Shown here: piece after piece, positions 25,801-33,130 of the stretch
Layout of the letters: every line of letters begins with the position of its first letter
Numbering within the stretch: position 1 is the stretch's first letter
Assembly: GCA_000955875.1 (NCBI GenBank)
Contig: JYOE01000003.1
Location: 221,169-285,168, forward strand
Origin: Terrabacter sp. 28
Lineage (GTDB): Bacteria > Actinomycetota > Actinomycetes > Actinomycetales > Dermatophilaceae
Direction: 5' to 3'
DNA: 64,000 bases
Notes under the pieces: generated by a model
Databases searched by the model: none
Told to the model about the DNA's origin: nothing
The model's input: the letters and a program-made list of their open reading frames with translations, nothing else
Program-made: the position numbers and the translations under genes

Positions 25801-27450
25801 CGTGCTGGCAGAGGGCTGCCCACCGATCCAGGTGCCGGAAACCGTGAGCGAGTTCTTCGTGTTGGCCGTGATCTCACCGGCCGACGTGCCGGCCATGACC
25901 CGCATGCCGACCCACTGGTCCGCCGTCCACGGCTGGGTGCCGTCGTCGAGCGTGAGCCCGGTGGCCGAGTACGTCGCCGACGGGCGCGACGTCCGCGCGG
26001 CTCCCGCGTCCATGGCGACGCCGGCGGAGGGCGCCGCCTTCACCATCCGCAACCGGAACACGAGCTTGCTCGTGGTCGCGTCCCACGACAGGTTGTCGAG
26101 GCCGACGCCCGCCGCCTTGAGCTTGGCGACGAGGTCCTGGAGCGAGTCGAAGGTGGGGTTGCCGACCGTCGAGGCGTCGAAGCCGGGCGGCGAGGGCTGG
26201 TTCGGGTCCGGTGCCTGCACCACGTTGGCCTTCAGGAAGTCGACGAGCACCTTGTTGGCCTTGACGGCGTCGGACACCGTGCCCCGCAGGAACGGCAGGT
26301 CGAGGTTGCCGGTCGACGGCAGCGGGCCGGCGCCGTCGGGGTCGAACTTCGCGGCCTGGATGCCGGTCAGCGCGGTCGCGACCTGGGCCAGGCCGTCGGC
26401 GAGGTCGCGCAGGCTCATGTTCTGGAACTTGCCGACGAGGCCGGCGAGCGTCGGGGCCGCGACGGTCGGCGAGCCCGTGGCGATGTTGGGCCAAGCGACC
26501 GTGACGTCTGCGGCGACGTTCGTCGGGAACGCCACTCCGGCGAGGCCGCTCGTGTCGGCGGCGACGTGCAGGGTGCCCGAGACAGAGCCGGCCGTGCCGG
26601 GCTGCGAGGGTGAGCCGCTGGGGTCGAGGGCGGCCGTGACGAGGCCTGCGAGCGAGCCGTCGGCGGCCAGCTCGCCGTCGCCGGTGCCTGCGGCGTCGAA
26701 GGCGAGGACCCCGTCGTTGTTCGGGTCGTCGATCCTCGCGTACGCGTGCGCCGTGACCGCGAAGTCGGTGCTGCTCAGCGTCACGCCGAGGATGCCGACG
26801 GCGGCCTTCGCGGCGGCCGACAGGTGCGCGGTGACGTCGACGTCGACACGGGGCGCGTGCGCTGCGTCGCTCGCCAGGTAGACCTTGTTCGTCGTGGGCC
26901 CGGTCCACACCACCCACAGCGACAGCGTCGCCTCGACCGTGGCGGTGACCCCCTTCGGCGAGCTCAGCTCGACGCGCGGGCTGGCCGAGCTGACCGCGAG
27001 CGACTGCTGCGTGGCCGTGCGGGTCACGACCAGGTTCACGTGGATGCGCTTGCCCTCGCCGAGGTCGTCGACCGCGATGTCGAGCGTGCCTGCGCGGCCA
27101 CCGGGCAGGCTGACGGCCTCCCCCGAGGTCGCGAGGTCGGCCCACGTCGTCGTGCCGGGCAGGGCACTCGTCACGCCCTCCCTGACGAGGTCGTCGAGTC
27201 CGGCCAGGCCCCCGGGGCTGGCGGCGACGAACGGCAGCTGCTTGCCGAAGGTGCCCAGCGTCGCGAGACCGCTCGTCCAGGACGCGAGGTTCGCGGTCCC
27301 GCCGCTCCCGCCGAGGAACGCCACCACCCTGTCGACGCCGGGGTCCGGGTCGGCGGCGAAGGCGGGCGAGGGGCCGGCCAGAGCTCCCACCACGACGAGG
27401 AGCGAGGCCACGACCGCTCCGAGGGCACGACGAATCGACTTGCGCACCAT
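16888..27450 (-). CDS. Giant secreted RTX (hemolysin-type calcium-binding repeat) protein
   Basis: This 3,520-residue protein begins with a Sec signal peptide (MVRKSIRRALGAVVASLLVV to PAFA, cleavage near residue 32); GGGGAG precedes the ATG. Residues about 33-2150 are Gly/Thr/Asp-rich beta-type sequence without obvious enzymatic motifs, interrupted by a fibronectin-III-like module at about 1290-1410 (KVSWTKSDGATRYKVLRSKD). From about 2160 to 3420 there are dozens of RTX nonapeptides of type GGxGxDxh (GGAGDDRIV, GGSGDDTAYGGLGGDAVNGG), which form calcium-stabilised beta-rolls. The last 100 residues are non-repetitive (DWNGAYNLFTHCNSAYGGFN). There is no LPXTG motif or C-terminal membrane helix, so it is probably released or wall-associated. 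No type I secretion genes lie nearby. Adhesin, S-layer or biofilm roles are possible. Confidence 0.9.
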   Translation of the reverse strand: MVRKSIRRALGAVVASLLVVVGALAGPSPAFAADPDPGVDRVVAFLGGSGGTANLASWTSGLATLGTFGKQLPFVAASPGGLAGLDDLVREGVTSALPGTTTWADLATSGEAVSLPGGRAGTLDIAVDDLGEGKRIHVNLVVTRTATQQSLAVSSASPRVELSSPKGVTATVEATLSLWVVWTGPTTNKVYLASDAAHAPRVDVDVTAHLSAAAKAAVGILGVTLSSTDFAVTAHAYARIDDPNNDGVLAFDAAGTGDGELAADGSLAGLVTAALDPSGSPSQPGTAGSVSGTLHVAADTSGLAGVAFPTNVAADVTVAWPNIATGSPTVAAPTLAGLVGKFQNMSLRDLADGLAQVATALTGIQAAKFDPDGAGPLPSTGNLDLPFLRGTVSDAVKANKVLVDFLKANVVQAPDPNQPSPPGFDASTVGNPTFDSLQDLVAKLKAAGVGLDNLSWDATTSKLVFRLRMVKAAPSAGVAMDAGAARTSRPSATYSATGLTLDDGTQPWTADQWVGMRVMAGTSAGEITANTKNSLTVSGTWIGGQPSASTPFVIVGPEAQLGAVTFGDQLTDQPGGTGPRRGILRANSAQTFATVKPSFAADLTLVLDLQDPRTGNDCIGFEGNTKACPFVQSTGAFSTNVTSLPLGPDRIMVRTGSPLLTADFPVDTAVDFTANAGFFQVRLKGSLSVCNSSAPADCSAAGPGHMLSIGLRQAGDAQHDLRLRDLFATLVTDTPTGTSQAGDLLDVDLNVRATADLKVSVPDAAGFLPAGTDVGVAAHWNDLTQVSGSDGPQLDLSRLSRIFALDIKPGSQAELFAIVLKTLQTMAAQLADAQPGGATGIYSREIPGTATSLRDLMRRDASGVGSDVNYGTNTLQHVGRTFDASFVGRTVVVGTQVAVVAAASGDTVTLTQDWAQKPADDTAYAFRSPLDDALDVISLHPPQNMQDLVKVLDDRLGTGALHFRYLDTGGTPNVVLDLDWKRDYRASTPLRLDLGGDRSLVTAAATGQGAAHVTGGVKVGLVVPLAPGTGPDDATSLKVLADSKVSIGADAAFTGRAAGTIGPLTVSAGDPGGDPAKQAKLRANLSLELSDTGAAADTPVSFSTFLSGLDVGFNASNAPVDCGEGLSTPLMVCGVIPLYATVSGGPTTSLGSVALRLQDSTDPATLLDLTGNLPAPDDAKKRFELPDLSAAFANAFADFTQIGPGLDGYLEKIEQSMRLATFDGKLPFVGKDLQQGADSIGRLRAEIKAKLGSVPASPKEAKDYVNTKLAEAITAAGLQKTSLTVDYECTAKLEPTGAPTLAATPSTAGATKWRYEIVASQGTGAGTDGDTVASPPSAETTTAFTSTGGGNSIKVSWTKSDGATRYKVLRSKDGGPFELVKVVDAASGSAQTFTDDGSTTATTYTPVTTKPMLIDCPTTSINGVNLAFDVKAGTVTPDDGCVPGSGCLGDGRTLPLDIGIPGLALKAGDDDAITYGLGIQLHVKAGVNTDDGFVIYTHDSWQDGAPAPEFGLGARFDMPATMKAQLAFLDIDVKKNGSAPLFAGAFLVDLRSRDTTETAGSVLTISDIARGDASSLFGISLTAKIKADWLVKASVDSVLPGVQANFVLGWEFSNKDLKNLGVPTIEFKDVAIDAGGFLSNLLGPVLKKVKSVTGPLQPVIDTLYAPIPVLSDLSKMAGGGDVSLITLAKTFNTLAGGPKLDFVDRIAALTTLINNLPDCGGGPGDPTCLIPIGKFLVDGGKALTTSVSPTSSLAPNSPTSLIKGASAASKDDVKNALNSKGGKGNVFGSGGTAGSANKSGFTFPILDDPASVFSLLMGSDVSLVEFDSGPLTLGFTWRQAFGPVYAPPPVMVTLSGSASVTLRFMAGLDTAGIRYAVEAAQAGTSVDAVKLLDGLYFKTTDGSGVPVPVVRLDGEIAAGAAVTAVIITVGIEGGLHLTIGFHWNDPNNDGKFRVSEFLHAAANNPLCLFTTTGRLSLFLRLYVTLGFSPFSVSFSINIADITLLDFTAKPNCEPPPPRLGGTSGDTLVVFAGRFGTDAARGTPWGNTADTESDTVKVTALYFAQKTGDDDGTNPDFDGFKVQMLGETREYLDAGLKRVVVDGRGSATPLVVSFVGDGKKDANPSSPTTQADLSVFDKDAIVFGTPSKDQVQTGTGNAWVDGGAGDDRIVTADVAGKVARVAGGAGADAITTGLGADLVSGDGALPQQTLAVTAALNPVDVENAKGSITSVKLDDVVDWTKLDADPTQGAQGAGGADVISVGLGKNRVNGGPGDDKIGVASDRPGATAGTTTRSEGNVLIGGLGSDSLTGGSGPDTVYASTEGSFGVDDPGTADTLTTPSGKPSIPNIIETGSGDDKVWGSAVEDVVTSHSTSGEHARVIGGGGPDALVGGYGTDALFGGPGDDYVVAEPSQVGARGLDAAGNARGPDVVEGVDFGAYRVVSHLPVPAGETSSRKTLVGGLGNDHVIGGDGPATVFGDTLRDAATLDAAKDETCRPGSPVTSDPVPEGTSGAGGDGNDLVLGGAGVDTISAGGASDRVLAGGGTDLVCGQEGTDVLLGGDDADHVWGGSGDDRGYGDAGADLVFGNGGQDQLYGQAGTDVVEGDDGSDRISGGEGRDVLYGGTRAAGRTDVGPADAGDTISGDTGDDVIVGDNGTVDDPTSAADAQAIPFDLDGLTPSAGRGDVVYGGSGDDTAYGGLGGDAVNGGDDADHLEGNNGSDVVHGDAGEDEVVGGSFQQAGAGTGRPDAGDVLHGDAGPDLVAGDNAVVVSGVPADDTTPVTRMRGFSRTHRVTLLDLGTSPVLANSGADQVFGGDGQDVILGQSGTDRLKGESDGDYVEGGPDVDWVEGGLGDDDLVGGSSTPSAGGASSGATSVGQPDTDDAVFGGPGDDVVLGDNGQVLRPAAGQAPSSVTVRLGSADGTAMTPRVIQPWDLGANPLTTPSAVHYGFDRLSGGDGVDVLLGQDGNDAVTGDAGPDHVEGNGGADQLFGDLPFGQSSAHGTTVAAVTAAWPGSASPTALLRGTSSVPGQDDVIGGSAAPGFRDGSDVVEGNGGDDVVLGDNGSLLRTLQGGGGARTEKVYADRYPDGAVSSDATASRTHDPALPGPSTRFCTTAQSTCEVAGAFGADTLWGDDGNDGIWGQDGGDAISGGYGDDDLYGELGDDRIDGDSGGDAIVGDRGGIVNQYLSPGDTPAQASVTLNSPPKETFTAFPRGAYDRRVDLLHDVDGDQWIGTSTDPAMPHNGMDEGGRDLIRGGSGDDAIHAGFGDDVANGDSGGDDLFGGDGEDVLWGGQGCDAGLDAATPDCLVGGVFTPSSRGTDDRFVDHLFGGAGESDVSKQDVLGSDLLDVRPRGSYTPGGGCTLGAWPLTTGTGRNAVTVDPCLWFEMAGLADADPSNDNHHQGTDWIYGGWDRDVLQGDVSANGPNPGDRLIDWNGAYNLFTHCNSAYGGFNDVRQHSPAMQDFLQQLAWTSSAGRPGTDVTTAGTSAFRELAMVHPGETAHGAGSAYPGTPGHFDETACTP

Positions 27451-27661
27451 GGTTTCTCCCCAGAAGGGAGCGCACCGCGAGCTCATCCCTGCGCGAGCCA
27501 CATCCGACACGCTCCTGTGCTGACAACGTAGTGAGCGACTCGTCACACGTCCGGCGAATCGTCGGAAAACGGTCCGATCAGGTGATAGAGGGACAGATGG
27601 GACTCAGGTGACGACCGGCTCCGGAAGACGGAACCTGCCGGGACCGATGGGCGCCCTTGTC

Positions 27662-27667
27662 TAAAAT
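27662..27667 (+). promoter_or_regulatory. -10 box TAAAAT for a leaderless message
   Basis: TAAAAT stands out in very GC-rich DNA and lies 7 bases before GTG 27675. The expected transcription start therefore coincides with the start codon. No convincing -35 box is seen. Confidence 0.55.
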
Positions 27668-27674
27668 CCTGCCC

Positions 27675-30029
27675 GTGCCGGCATCCCTCACGACCCACGC
27701 CTCGAACGACCTGCGCGAGCCCGCGACGCGCGGCGGCGAGGCCCTGCGGCGGGCGTCCGGGTGGGCGGCAGGGCTCCTTCCGGTCGCCTTCGCCGTCGTC
27801 CTGCTGCTGGCGTACGACACGCCGGCCCGTGCCGTCGTGGCCTACCTCGCCGCCTTCGTCGTATCGGTCCTGCTGCCGGGCACGCTCGTCCACCGCTGGC
27901 TCCGTGGCCGCCAGCGCCTCCTCGTCACCGACCTCGCCCTCGGGGCGGCGACCGGCCTGGCCCTCCAGCTGCTCGGCTGGTTCGTCTTCACCGCGCTGGG
28001 CCTGGCGTCGTGGATGTGGCTGTGGACGGTGCTGCTCGTCGCGCCCTTCGCGGCGGTCCCGGCCCTGCGTCGCCACGCCGCGCTCGGCCACTACCCTCGA
28101 CGGCTGCCCGCTGGGGTCGCCTGGGCACTGGCGGCGTTGGCGTCTGGCCTGCTCTGGCGCACGTCGCAGTCGTGGTTCGCCTCCTCGCCGCTGCCCCCTG
28201 ACTCGCTCATGTGGTACCCGGACGACTACTGGCACCTCGCGACCGCCGCCGAGCTGCAAGGGTCGGTGCTGCCCCGGGTGCCGCAGGTCGCCGACCTCAC
28301 CTTCACCTACCATTGGTTCTCCAACGCGCACATGGGTGTGATGAGCACACTCACCGGCATCGACCTGCCCGTGGTGGTGGCCCGGCTGTGGGTCGTCCCC
28401 GTCGTCCTCGTCCTCGCCGGACTTGCCGTCGCCGTCATGGTCACGCTCACCGGTTCGGCGTGGCCGTCCCTCGTCGTGGCCGCCTTCCTGCTCACGAGCG
28501 GCAGTCTCAACGGCATCACGTGGCTCGGCCTGGACGGCGTGACGGCGTTCGTGCCGCACAGCCCCTCGCAGGTCTACTCGCTCATCCCACTGCTGCTCGT
28601 CATCCACGTGGCGACCGACGTCCTGAGAGGTAGGCCGGTCGGCCGGGGCTGGATCCTGCTCCTGCTCGTCCTGCTGTTCACGGCCGGCTCGAAGTCCTCG
28701 GTCCTGCCGGTGCTGCTGTGCGGCGCGGCGCTGGCGGGTCTCGTCGCACTGCTCCGGCGCGACGGGTGGCGGCGGTGCCTCACCCTCGGCGGCGCCGTGC
28801 TCGCCGCCATGCTCGTCATGGCTCCTCTCGTGACCGGCAGCAGCGCCGGCGCGGGCGTGCAGGCCTTCGGGATCGTGCGACGCTTCCCGGTCTGGAAGGA
28901 GGTCACGGGCGTCACCGACTACGAGATCGGCGTCAACACGGGCCTGGTCATCCCGAGGCTCGGCGCCCCCGGCGCCGCGACGCTCCTCACGCTCATCCTC
29001 GTCGCGTATGCCGTCCAGTACGCGTGGCTGCTCGCCGGCCTGTCCGTCCTCTCCTTCCGCCGTCAGGGCGACCTGACGGCGTGGTTCCTCCTCGGCACCG
29101 GCGTCGCGGGCTGGTGGGCGATGATGCTCCTCGACGTCGACGGCGTCTCCCAGGCGTACTTCATGCGCGGGGCCGTCGTGGCCTGGCACGTCCTCGCCGC
29201 CTGGGGCGTCCACCGGATCTGGTCGCTCGCGGCTCACGGTGGCAGCCGGCGCACGCTCGCTGTCTGGGCCGTCGCGGGTCTCGGTGTCGGCTGGCTGGTG
29301 CTCCAGGTGCAGAACTCCATCTCCCGGACCGACGTGCCACCGGGAGCCAAGAGCCCACCCGCCGCCGTCGTCCACGGCGAGCTCGTCGCCGACCTCGCCG
29401 TCGTCGTCGTGCCCCTGCTGCTGGGCGTCGTCGTGTGGTGGGTGCTGCGCCGGCGCGGCAGCCGGGCGGCACTCCCCCTCCTCGTGGCCCTGACCGCCGC
29501 GTTCGTTCTCGCGCCGGTCGTGCGCCCCCTGACCGACGTGCCCGACACGGGCGGCTACGCCCCCGAGCCGTCGCGGACCATCAGCTCGGCAGAGGTGGAG
29601 GCCGCCCGCTGGGTTGCCGCGAACACGCCGACCCGTGACGTCGTCGCGACGAACCTCCACTGCCTGCGCCTCCTCACCCGGCCGAGCTGCGATGCGCGCT
29701 CCTTCTGGGTCAGCGGCCTCACCCAGCGTGCCGTCCTCGTCGAGGGCTGGGCCTACACGGAGGCGGCCCACGAGGCGAACGGGAGGAACAACCTCGGCTC
29801 GCGCCAGCAGCCCTTCGCCGACCCGGCGACCTTCGCGCTCAACGAGGCCGCCTTCACGGCGCCCACACCGTCGGGGCTCGACCGGCTGTACTCCCGCGGC
29901 GTGCGCTGGCTCTACGCCGACCGCCGGGCCGGGAAGGTGTCGCCGCAGCTCGCGACGCTGGCGCACCTGCGGCTGCGGCTGGGCACGGCCGACGTCTACG
30001 AGCTCAGGACGCCGCCTGGCGCCCCCTAG
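27675..30029 (+). CDS. Large polytopic membrane protein, GT-C glycosyltransferase-like
   Basis: This 784-residue protein has at least a dozen hydrophobic helices and a C-terminal soluble domain of about 150 residues. An extracytoplasmic first loop after the early helices contains a DD pair (MWYPDDYWHLATAAEL), typical of the catalytic loop of GT-C enzymes that use polyprenyl-phosphate sugars. The C-terminal part (ISSAEVEAARWVAANTPTRD, then NLHCLRLLTRPSCDARSFW) resembles the extracytoplasmic domains of such transferases. GTG 27675 is preferred over TTG 27657 because a -10 box sits at 27662-27667. It is divergent from the giant RTX gene, so a role in glycosylating surface material is possible but speculative. 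Confidence 0.8.
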   Translation: MPASLTTHASNDLREPATRGGEALRRASGWAAGLLPVAFAVVLLLAYDTPARAVVAYLAAFVVSVLLPGTLVHRWLRGRQRLLVTDLALGAATGLALQLLGWFVFTALGLASWMWLWTVLLVAPFAAVPALRRHAALGHYPRRLPAGVAWALAALASGLLWRTSQSWFASSPLPPDSLMWYPDDYWHLATAAELQGSVLPRVPQVADLTFTYHWFSNAHMGVMSTLTGIDLPVVVARLWVVPVVLVLAGLAVAVMVTLTGSAWPSLVVAAFLLTSGSLNGITWLGLDGVTAFVPHSPSQVYSLIPLLLVIHVATDVLRGRPVGRGWILLLLVLLFTAGSKSSVLPVLLCGAALAGLVALLRRDGWRRCLTLGGAVLAAMLVMAPLVTGSSAGAGVQAFGIVRRFPVWKEVTGVTDYEIGVNTGLVIPRLGAPGAATLLTLILVAYAVQYAWLLAGLSVLSFRRQGDLTAWFLLGTGVAGWWAMMLLDVDGVSQAYFMRGAVVAWHVLAAWGVHRIWSLAAHGGSRRTLAVWAVAGLGVGWLVLQVQNSISRTDVPPGAKSPPAAVVHGELVADLAVVVVPLLLGVVVWWVLRRRGSRAALPLLVALTAAFVLAPVVRPLTDVPDTGGYAPEPSRTISSAEVEAARWVAANTPTRDVVATNLHCLRLLTRPSCDARSFWVSGLTQRAVLVEGWAYTEAAHEANGRNNLGSRQQPFADPATFALNEAAFTAPTPSGLDRLYSRGVRWLYADRRAGKVSPQLATLAHLRLRLGTADVYELRTPPGAP

Positions 30030-30046
30030 TCGAGAGGGGCGCCAGG
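30015..30046 (+). terminator. Terminator overlapping the stop codon of the membrane protein
   Basis: CCTGGCGCCCC (30015-30025) pairs perfectly with GGGGCGCCAGG (30036-30046) across a 10-base loop that contains the TAG stop (30027-30029). A second small stem, GGGGAGG with CCTCCCC, follows directly. Confidence 0.75.
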
Positions 30047-30089
30047 GGAGGCTCCTCCCCCGGTCGTCGTCTGATGGCAGGATGCCGCC

Positions 30090-30554
30090 ATGGCCGACAA
30101 GAGCTTCCGCATCACCCGCGAGACGACGATCGCAGCGCCGCCCGAGCGCATCCACGCCCTCCTGGCCGACTTCCACGAGTGGCAGAAATGGTCGCCGTGG
30201 GAGGGGCTCGACCCGGCCATGGACCGCACCTACGCGGGCGCCGGCTCCGGGGTGGGCGCGGTCTACGCGTGGAGGGGCAACCGCAAGGCCGGCGAGGGAC
30301 GCATGGAGATCCTCGAGTCGGAGACCGGCCACGTCGGGGTCGACCTGCTCTTCGCCGCCCCGATGAAGGCGCACAACCGTGTCGACTTCACGCTGACGCC
30401 GGTCGCCGACGGCACCCGTGTCGAGTGGGCGATGACCGGCCCGCAGAACGCCGTGATGCGCATCATGAGCAAGTTCTGGTCGATGGAGAAGCTCGTCGGA
30501 CCCGACATGGACAAGGGCCTCGCCCAGCTCAAGCGCACCGCCGAGGCCGCATGA
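30090..30554 (+). CDS. SRPBCC (START/polyketide-cyclase fold) protein
   Basis: This 154-residue protein has the pattern of a SRPBCC hydrophobic-ligand domain. It begins FRITRETTIAAPPERIHALL, followed by DFHEWQKWSPWEGLDPAM, and has the DFTLTPVADGTRVEWAMTGP strand pair and a long C-terminal helix (MEKLVGPDMDKGLAQLKRT). There is no signal peptide. Its stop overlaps the start of a GNAT gene (ATGA), so the two are coupled. The ligand or reaction cannot be predicted from sequence. Confidence 0.88.
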   Translation: MADKSFRITRETTIAAPPERIHALLADFHEWQKWSPWEGLDPAMDRTYAGAGSGVGAVYAWRGNRKAGEGRMEILESETGHVGVDLLFAAPMKAHNRVDFTLTPVADGTRVEWAMTGPQNAVMRIMSKFWSMEKLVGPDMDKGLAQLKRTAEAA

Positions 30555-31009
30555 CCTCGCTCGTCATCCGACCGGCGACCCGTGACGACGTCGGGGCGAT
30601 CGTCGCGATGCTCGCCGACGACCCCCTCGGCGCGGGTCGTGAGGATCCCGCGGACACGCAGGCCTACGACGCGGCCTACGACCGCGTCGTCGCCGACCCC
30701 GGCCAGCACCTCGTCGTCGCCGAGCGCGACGGTGCCGTCGTCGGCACGCTCCAGCTGTCGGTCATCCCGGGGCTCTCCCGTCGCGGCGCGACCCGCACCA
30801 TCATCGAGGGCGTACGCGTCGCCGACGGCGAGCGCGGCAGCGGACTCGGCACCGAGCTCGTCACCTGGGCCGTCGAGGAGTCGCGCCGGCTCGGCGCCAC
30901 GCTCGTGCAGCTGACGAGCGACGCGAGCCGCACCGACGCGCGGCGTTTCTACCAGCGCCTCGGCTTCGTCGCCTCGCACGTCGGCCTCAAGCTGCCGCTC
31001 GACGGCTGA
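30551..31009 (+). CDS. GNAT-family N-acetyltransferase
   Basis: This single GNAT domain of 152 residues carries the acetyl-CoA-binding motif in EGVRVADGERGSGLGTELVTWAVEESR and the C-terminal signature DARRFYQRLGFVASHVGLKL. The ATG lies in the last bases of the SRPBCC gene, giving translational coupling. It ends about 50 bases from the convergent M13 peptidase gene. The acceptor substrate is unknown. Confidence 0.92.
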   Translation: MTSLVIRPATRDDVGAIVAMLADDPLGAGREDPADTQAYDAAYDRVVADPGQHLVVAERDGAVVGTLQLSVIPGLSRRGATRTIIEGVRVADGERGSGLGTELVTWAVEESRRLGATLVQLTSDASRTDARRFYQRLGFVASHVGLKLPLDG

Positions 31010-31059
31010 GGGCGGGCGCGGCCGGCGCCCACCCTCGGTCGTGTCGGGGCACCAGACGG

Positions 31060-33024
31060 TCAGAAGATGCGGACCCGCTCGTCGGGCGCGAGCCACAGGC
31101 CGTCGCCGGGCTTCACGGCGAACGCCTCGTGGAACTCCGACAGGTTGCGCACGGCGTTGCCCCGGATGTCCTGCGGCGAGTGCGGGTCGATGGCGAGCAG
31201 GCGGATCGCCTCGGCCTCGCGGGCCTTGCCCTTCCAGACCTGCGCCCACCCGATGAAGAAGCGCTGCGGGCCGGTGAAGCCGTCGATCTCGGACATGCCG
31301 GTGCCCTCGGTCGCGATGCGGTACGCCGAGTAGCCGATCTGCAGGCCACCCAGGTCGCCGATGTTCTCACCCACGGTGAGGCTGCCGTTGACCTTGTGCG
31401 ACCCGTCGAGCCCGGCCGGCGTGTAGCCGTCGAACTGCTCGATGAGCCGCTTGGCCAACGCGTCGAACCGCTCGCGGTCGCCCTCGGTCCACCAGTCGCG
31501 CAGCGCCCCGGTGCCGTCGTAGCGGGAGCCCTGGTCGTCGAAGCCGTGCCCGAGCTCGTGCCCGATGACGGCGCCGATGCCGCCGTAGTTGACGGCGTCG
31601 TCCGCCTCGAGGTCGAAGAAGGGCGGCTGGAGGATCGCCGCCGGGAAGACGATCTCGTTCATCGACGGCATGTAGTAGGCGTTGACGTGCTGCGGCAGCA
31701 TGAACCACTCGGTGCGGTCGATGGGGCCGCCGAGCTTGGCGAGGTTGCGGTCGATCTCGAAGGCAGTGCTGCGACGCACGTTGCCGACGAGGTCGGCCGG
31801 GTCGATCTCGATGGTGGAGTAGTCACGCCAGACGTCGGGGTAGCCGATCTTCGGGGTGAAGGCGTCGAGCTTCTCGAGGGCCTGGGCTCGCGTCTCGGGG
31901 CCCATCCACTCGAGTGACGAGAAGGACGCGCGGAACGCCGCGACGAGGTTGCCGACGAGCTCCTGCATCCGCTCCTTCGCCGCCGGCGGGAACCACCGCT
32001 CGGCGTACAGCCGCCCGACGGCCTCGCCGACGCACGACTCGACGACGGCCACCCCGCGCTTCCAGCGCTCCTTGTTCTCGGGCTGCCCTGACAGCGTGCG
32101 ACCGAAGAAGTCGAAGTCCTCGTCGACGAAGGACTGGGGCAGCAGGGTCGCGAACTCCGAGAGCACGTGCCACGTCAGCCACGCGCGCCAGTCGTCAATG
32201 TCGACCGACTCCAGCGCCGCCGCCAGGGCGCTGACGAAGCTCGGCTGGCGGACGACCACCTTGTCGAAGGACCCCGACGGCGCCTGGAGGGCGGACAACC
32301 AGGAGTCCCAAGGGAACTGGGGTGCGAGCTGCTTCGCCTCGTCGAGCGTGTGGGCGTTGTAGGTCTTCACCGCATCGCGGTTCGTGACGTTGTCCCAGTG
32401 CGACGAGGCGAGGAGGGTCTCGAGCGCCATGACGCGGGTGGCCTTGCCCTCGGCGTCGGGGATGCCCGCGAGGCCCAGCAGCCGCCCGATGTGCGCCACG
32501 TAGGCGGTGCGGATGTCGGCGTACTTGTCCTCGCGGTAGAACGACTCGTCGGGCAGGCCGAGGCCGCCCTGCTCGAGGTAGACGACGTACTGCTCCGGCG
32601 AGCGCTCGTCGGGAGCCACGAAGTGGCGCAGCGGCCCGTCGACGCCGTCGCGCTCGAGACGTCCGAGGGCAGCGCCGAGGGTGTTCACGTCGACGACCGT
32701 GGCGACCTCCGACAGCACCGCCTGGAGCGGGGTCAGGCCGAGCTCCTCGACGCGGTCGGTGTCGGTGAAGCTGGCGTAGAGGTCGCCGACCTGGCGCTTC
32801 GGGGTCCCGGGTGCGCTGTCGTGGTCGGCGGCCGCCGACTCGATGAGGTCGCGCACCCGCGACGTCGACTCCTCGCGCAGGATGTCGAAGGTGCCGAACC
32901 GCGCCCGGTCGCCGGGGATCTCGGTCGTGTCGAGCCACGTGCCGTTGACGAACCGGAACAGGTCGTCCTGCGGCCGGGCCGACCGGTCGAGCGCCTCGAG
33001 GTTGATGCCGGACTTCATGACCAC
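31060..33024 (-). CDS. M13-family zinc metallopeptidase (PepO/neprilysin type)
   Basis: This 654-residue endopeptidase degrades short peptides. The zinc site is VIGHELGHGFDDQGSRYDG (HExxH), the third ligand Glu is in VGENIGDLGGLQIGYSAY, and the substrate-binding NAYYMPSMNEIVFPAAIL is typical of M13 enzymes. The N-terminal Peptidase_M13_N region fills residues 20-400. GTG 33024 is preferred because GAGGAG lies 5 bases upstream; ATG 33018 is the alternative. There is no signal peptide or membrane anchor, as in mycobacterial Zmp1, which nevertheless reaches the outside. It stands alone, facing the convergent GNAT gene. Confidence 0.95.
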   Translation of the reverse strand: MVMKSGINLEALDRSARPQDDLFRFVNGTWLDTTEIPGDRARFGTFDILREESTSRVRDLIESAAADHDSAPGTPKRQVGDLYASFTDTDRVEELGLTPLQAVLSEVATVVDVNTLGAALGRLERDGVDGPLRHFVAPDERSPEQYVVYLEQGGLGLPDESFYREDKYADIRTAYVAHIGRLLGLAGIPDAEGKATRVMALETLLASSHWDNVTNRDAVKTYNAHTLDEAKQLAPQFPWDSWLSALQAPSGSFDKVVVRQPSFVSALAAALESVDIDDWRAWLTWHVLSEFATLLPQSFVDEDFDFFGRTLSGQPENKERWKRGVAVVESCVGEAVGRLYAERWFPPAAKERMQELVGNLVAAFRASFSSLEWMGPETRAQALEKLDAFTPKIGYPDVWRDYSTIEIDPADLVGNVRRSTAFEIDRNLAKLGGPIDRTEWFMLPQHVNAYYMPSMNEIVFPAAILQPPFFDLEADDAVNYGGIGAVIGHELGHGFDDQGSRYDGTGALRDWWTEGDRERFDALAKRLIEQFDGYTPAGLDGSHKVNGSLTVGENIGDLGGLQIGYSAYRIATEGTGMSEIDGFTGPQRFFIGWAQVWKGKAREAEAIRLLAIDPHSPQDIRGNAVRNLSEFHEAFAVKPGDGLWLAPDERVRIF

Positions 33025-33130
33025 GATGTCTCCTCGTACCCGCGCCGGACCGTCCCGGCGAACGTGCCCCGAGCCTAACCACGCGAGGCCGTTCGCCGGG
33101 TCACGACCCGGCACGGACGGGAGCCGGCGT

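Noticed and set aside
16915..26613. Very long open frames on the plus strand opposite the RTX gene (over 1,500 residues each)
   Set aside because: They are antisense shadows of a GC-rich repetitive gene. Their products are Arg/Val/Ala-rich without domains, and the minus-strand frame has a signal peptide and RTX motifs.
16888..27450. Minus-strand RTX gene extended to an ATG at 27546
   Set aside because: The extra 32 residues lack a ribosome site and would bury the signal peptide, which starts cleanly at 27450 after GGGGAG.
27543..30374. 943-residue open frame on the minus strand opposite the GT-C-like membrane protein
   Set aside because: The translation is charged and repetitive without domains, while the plus strand gives clear membrane helices and a -10 box at its start.
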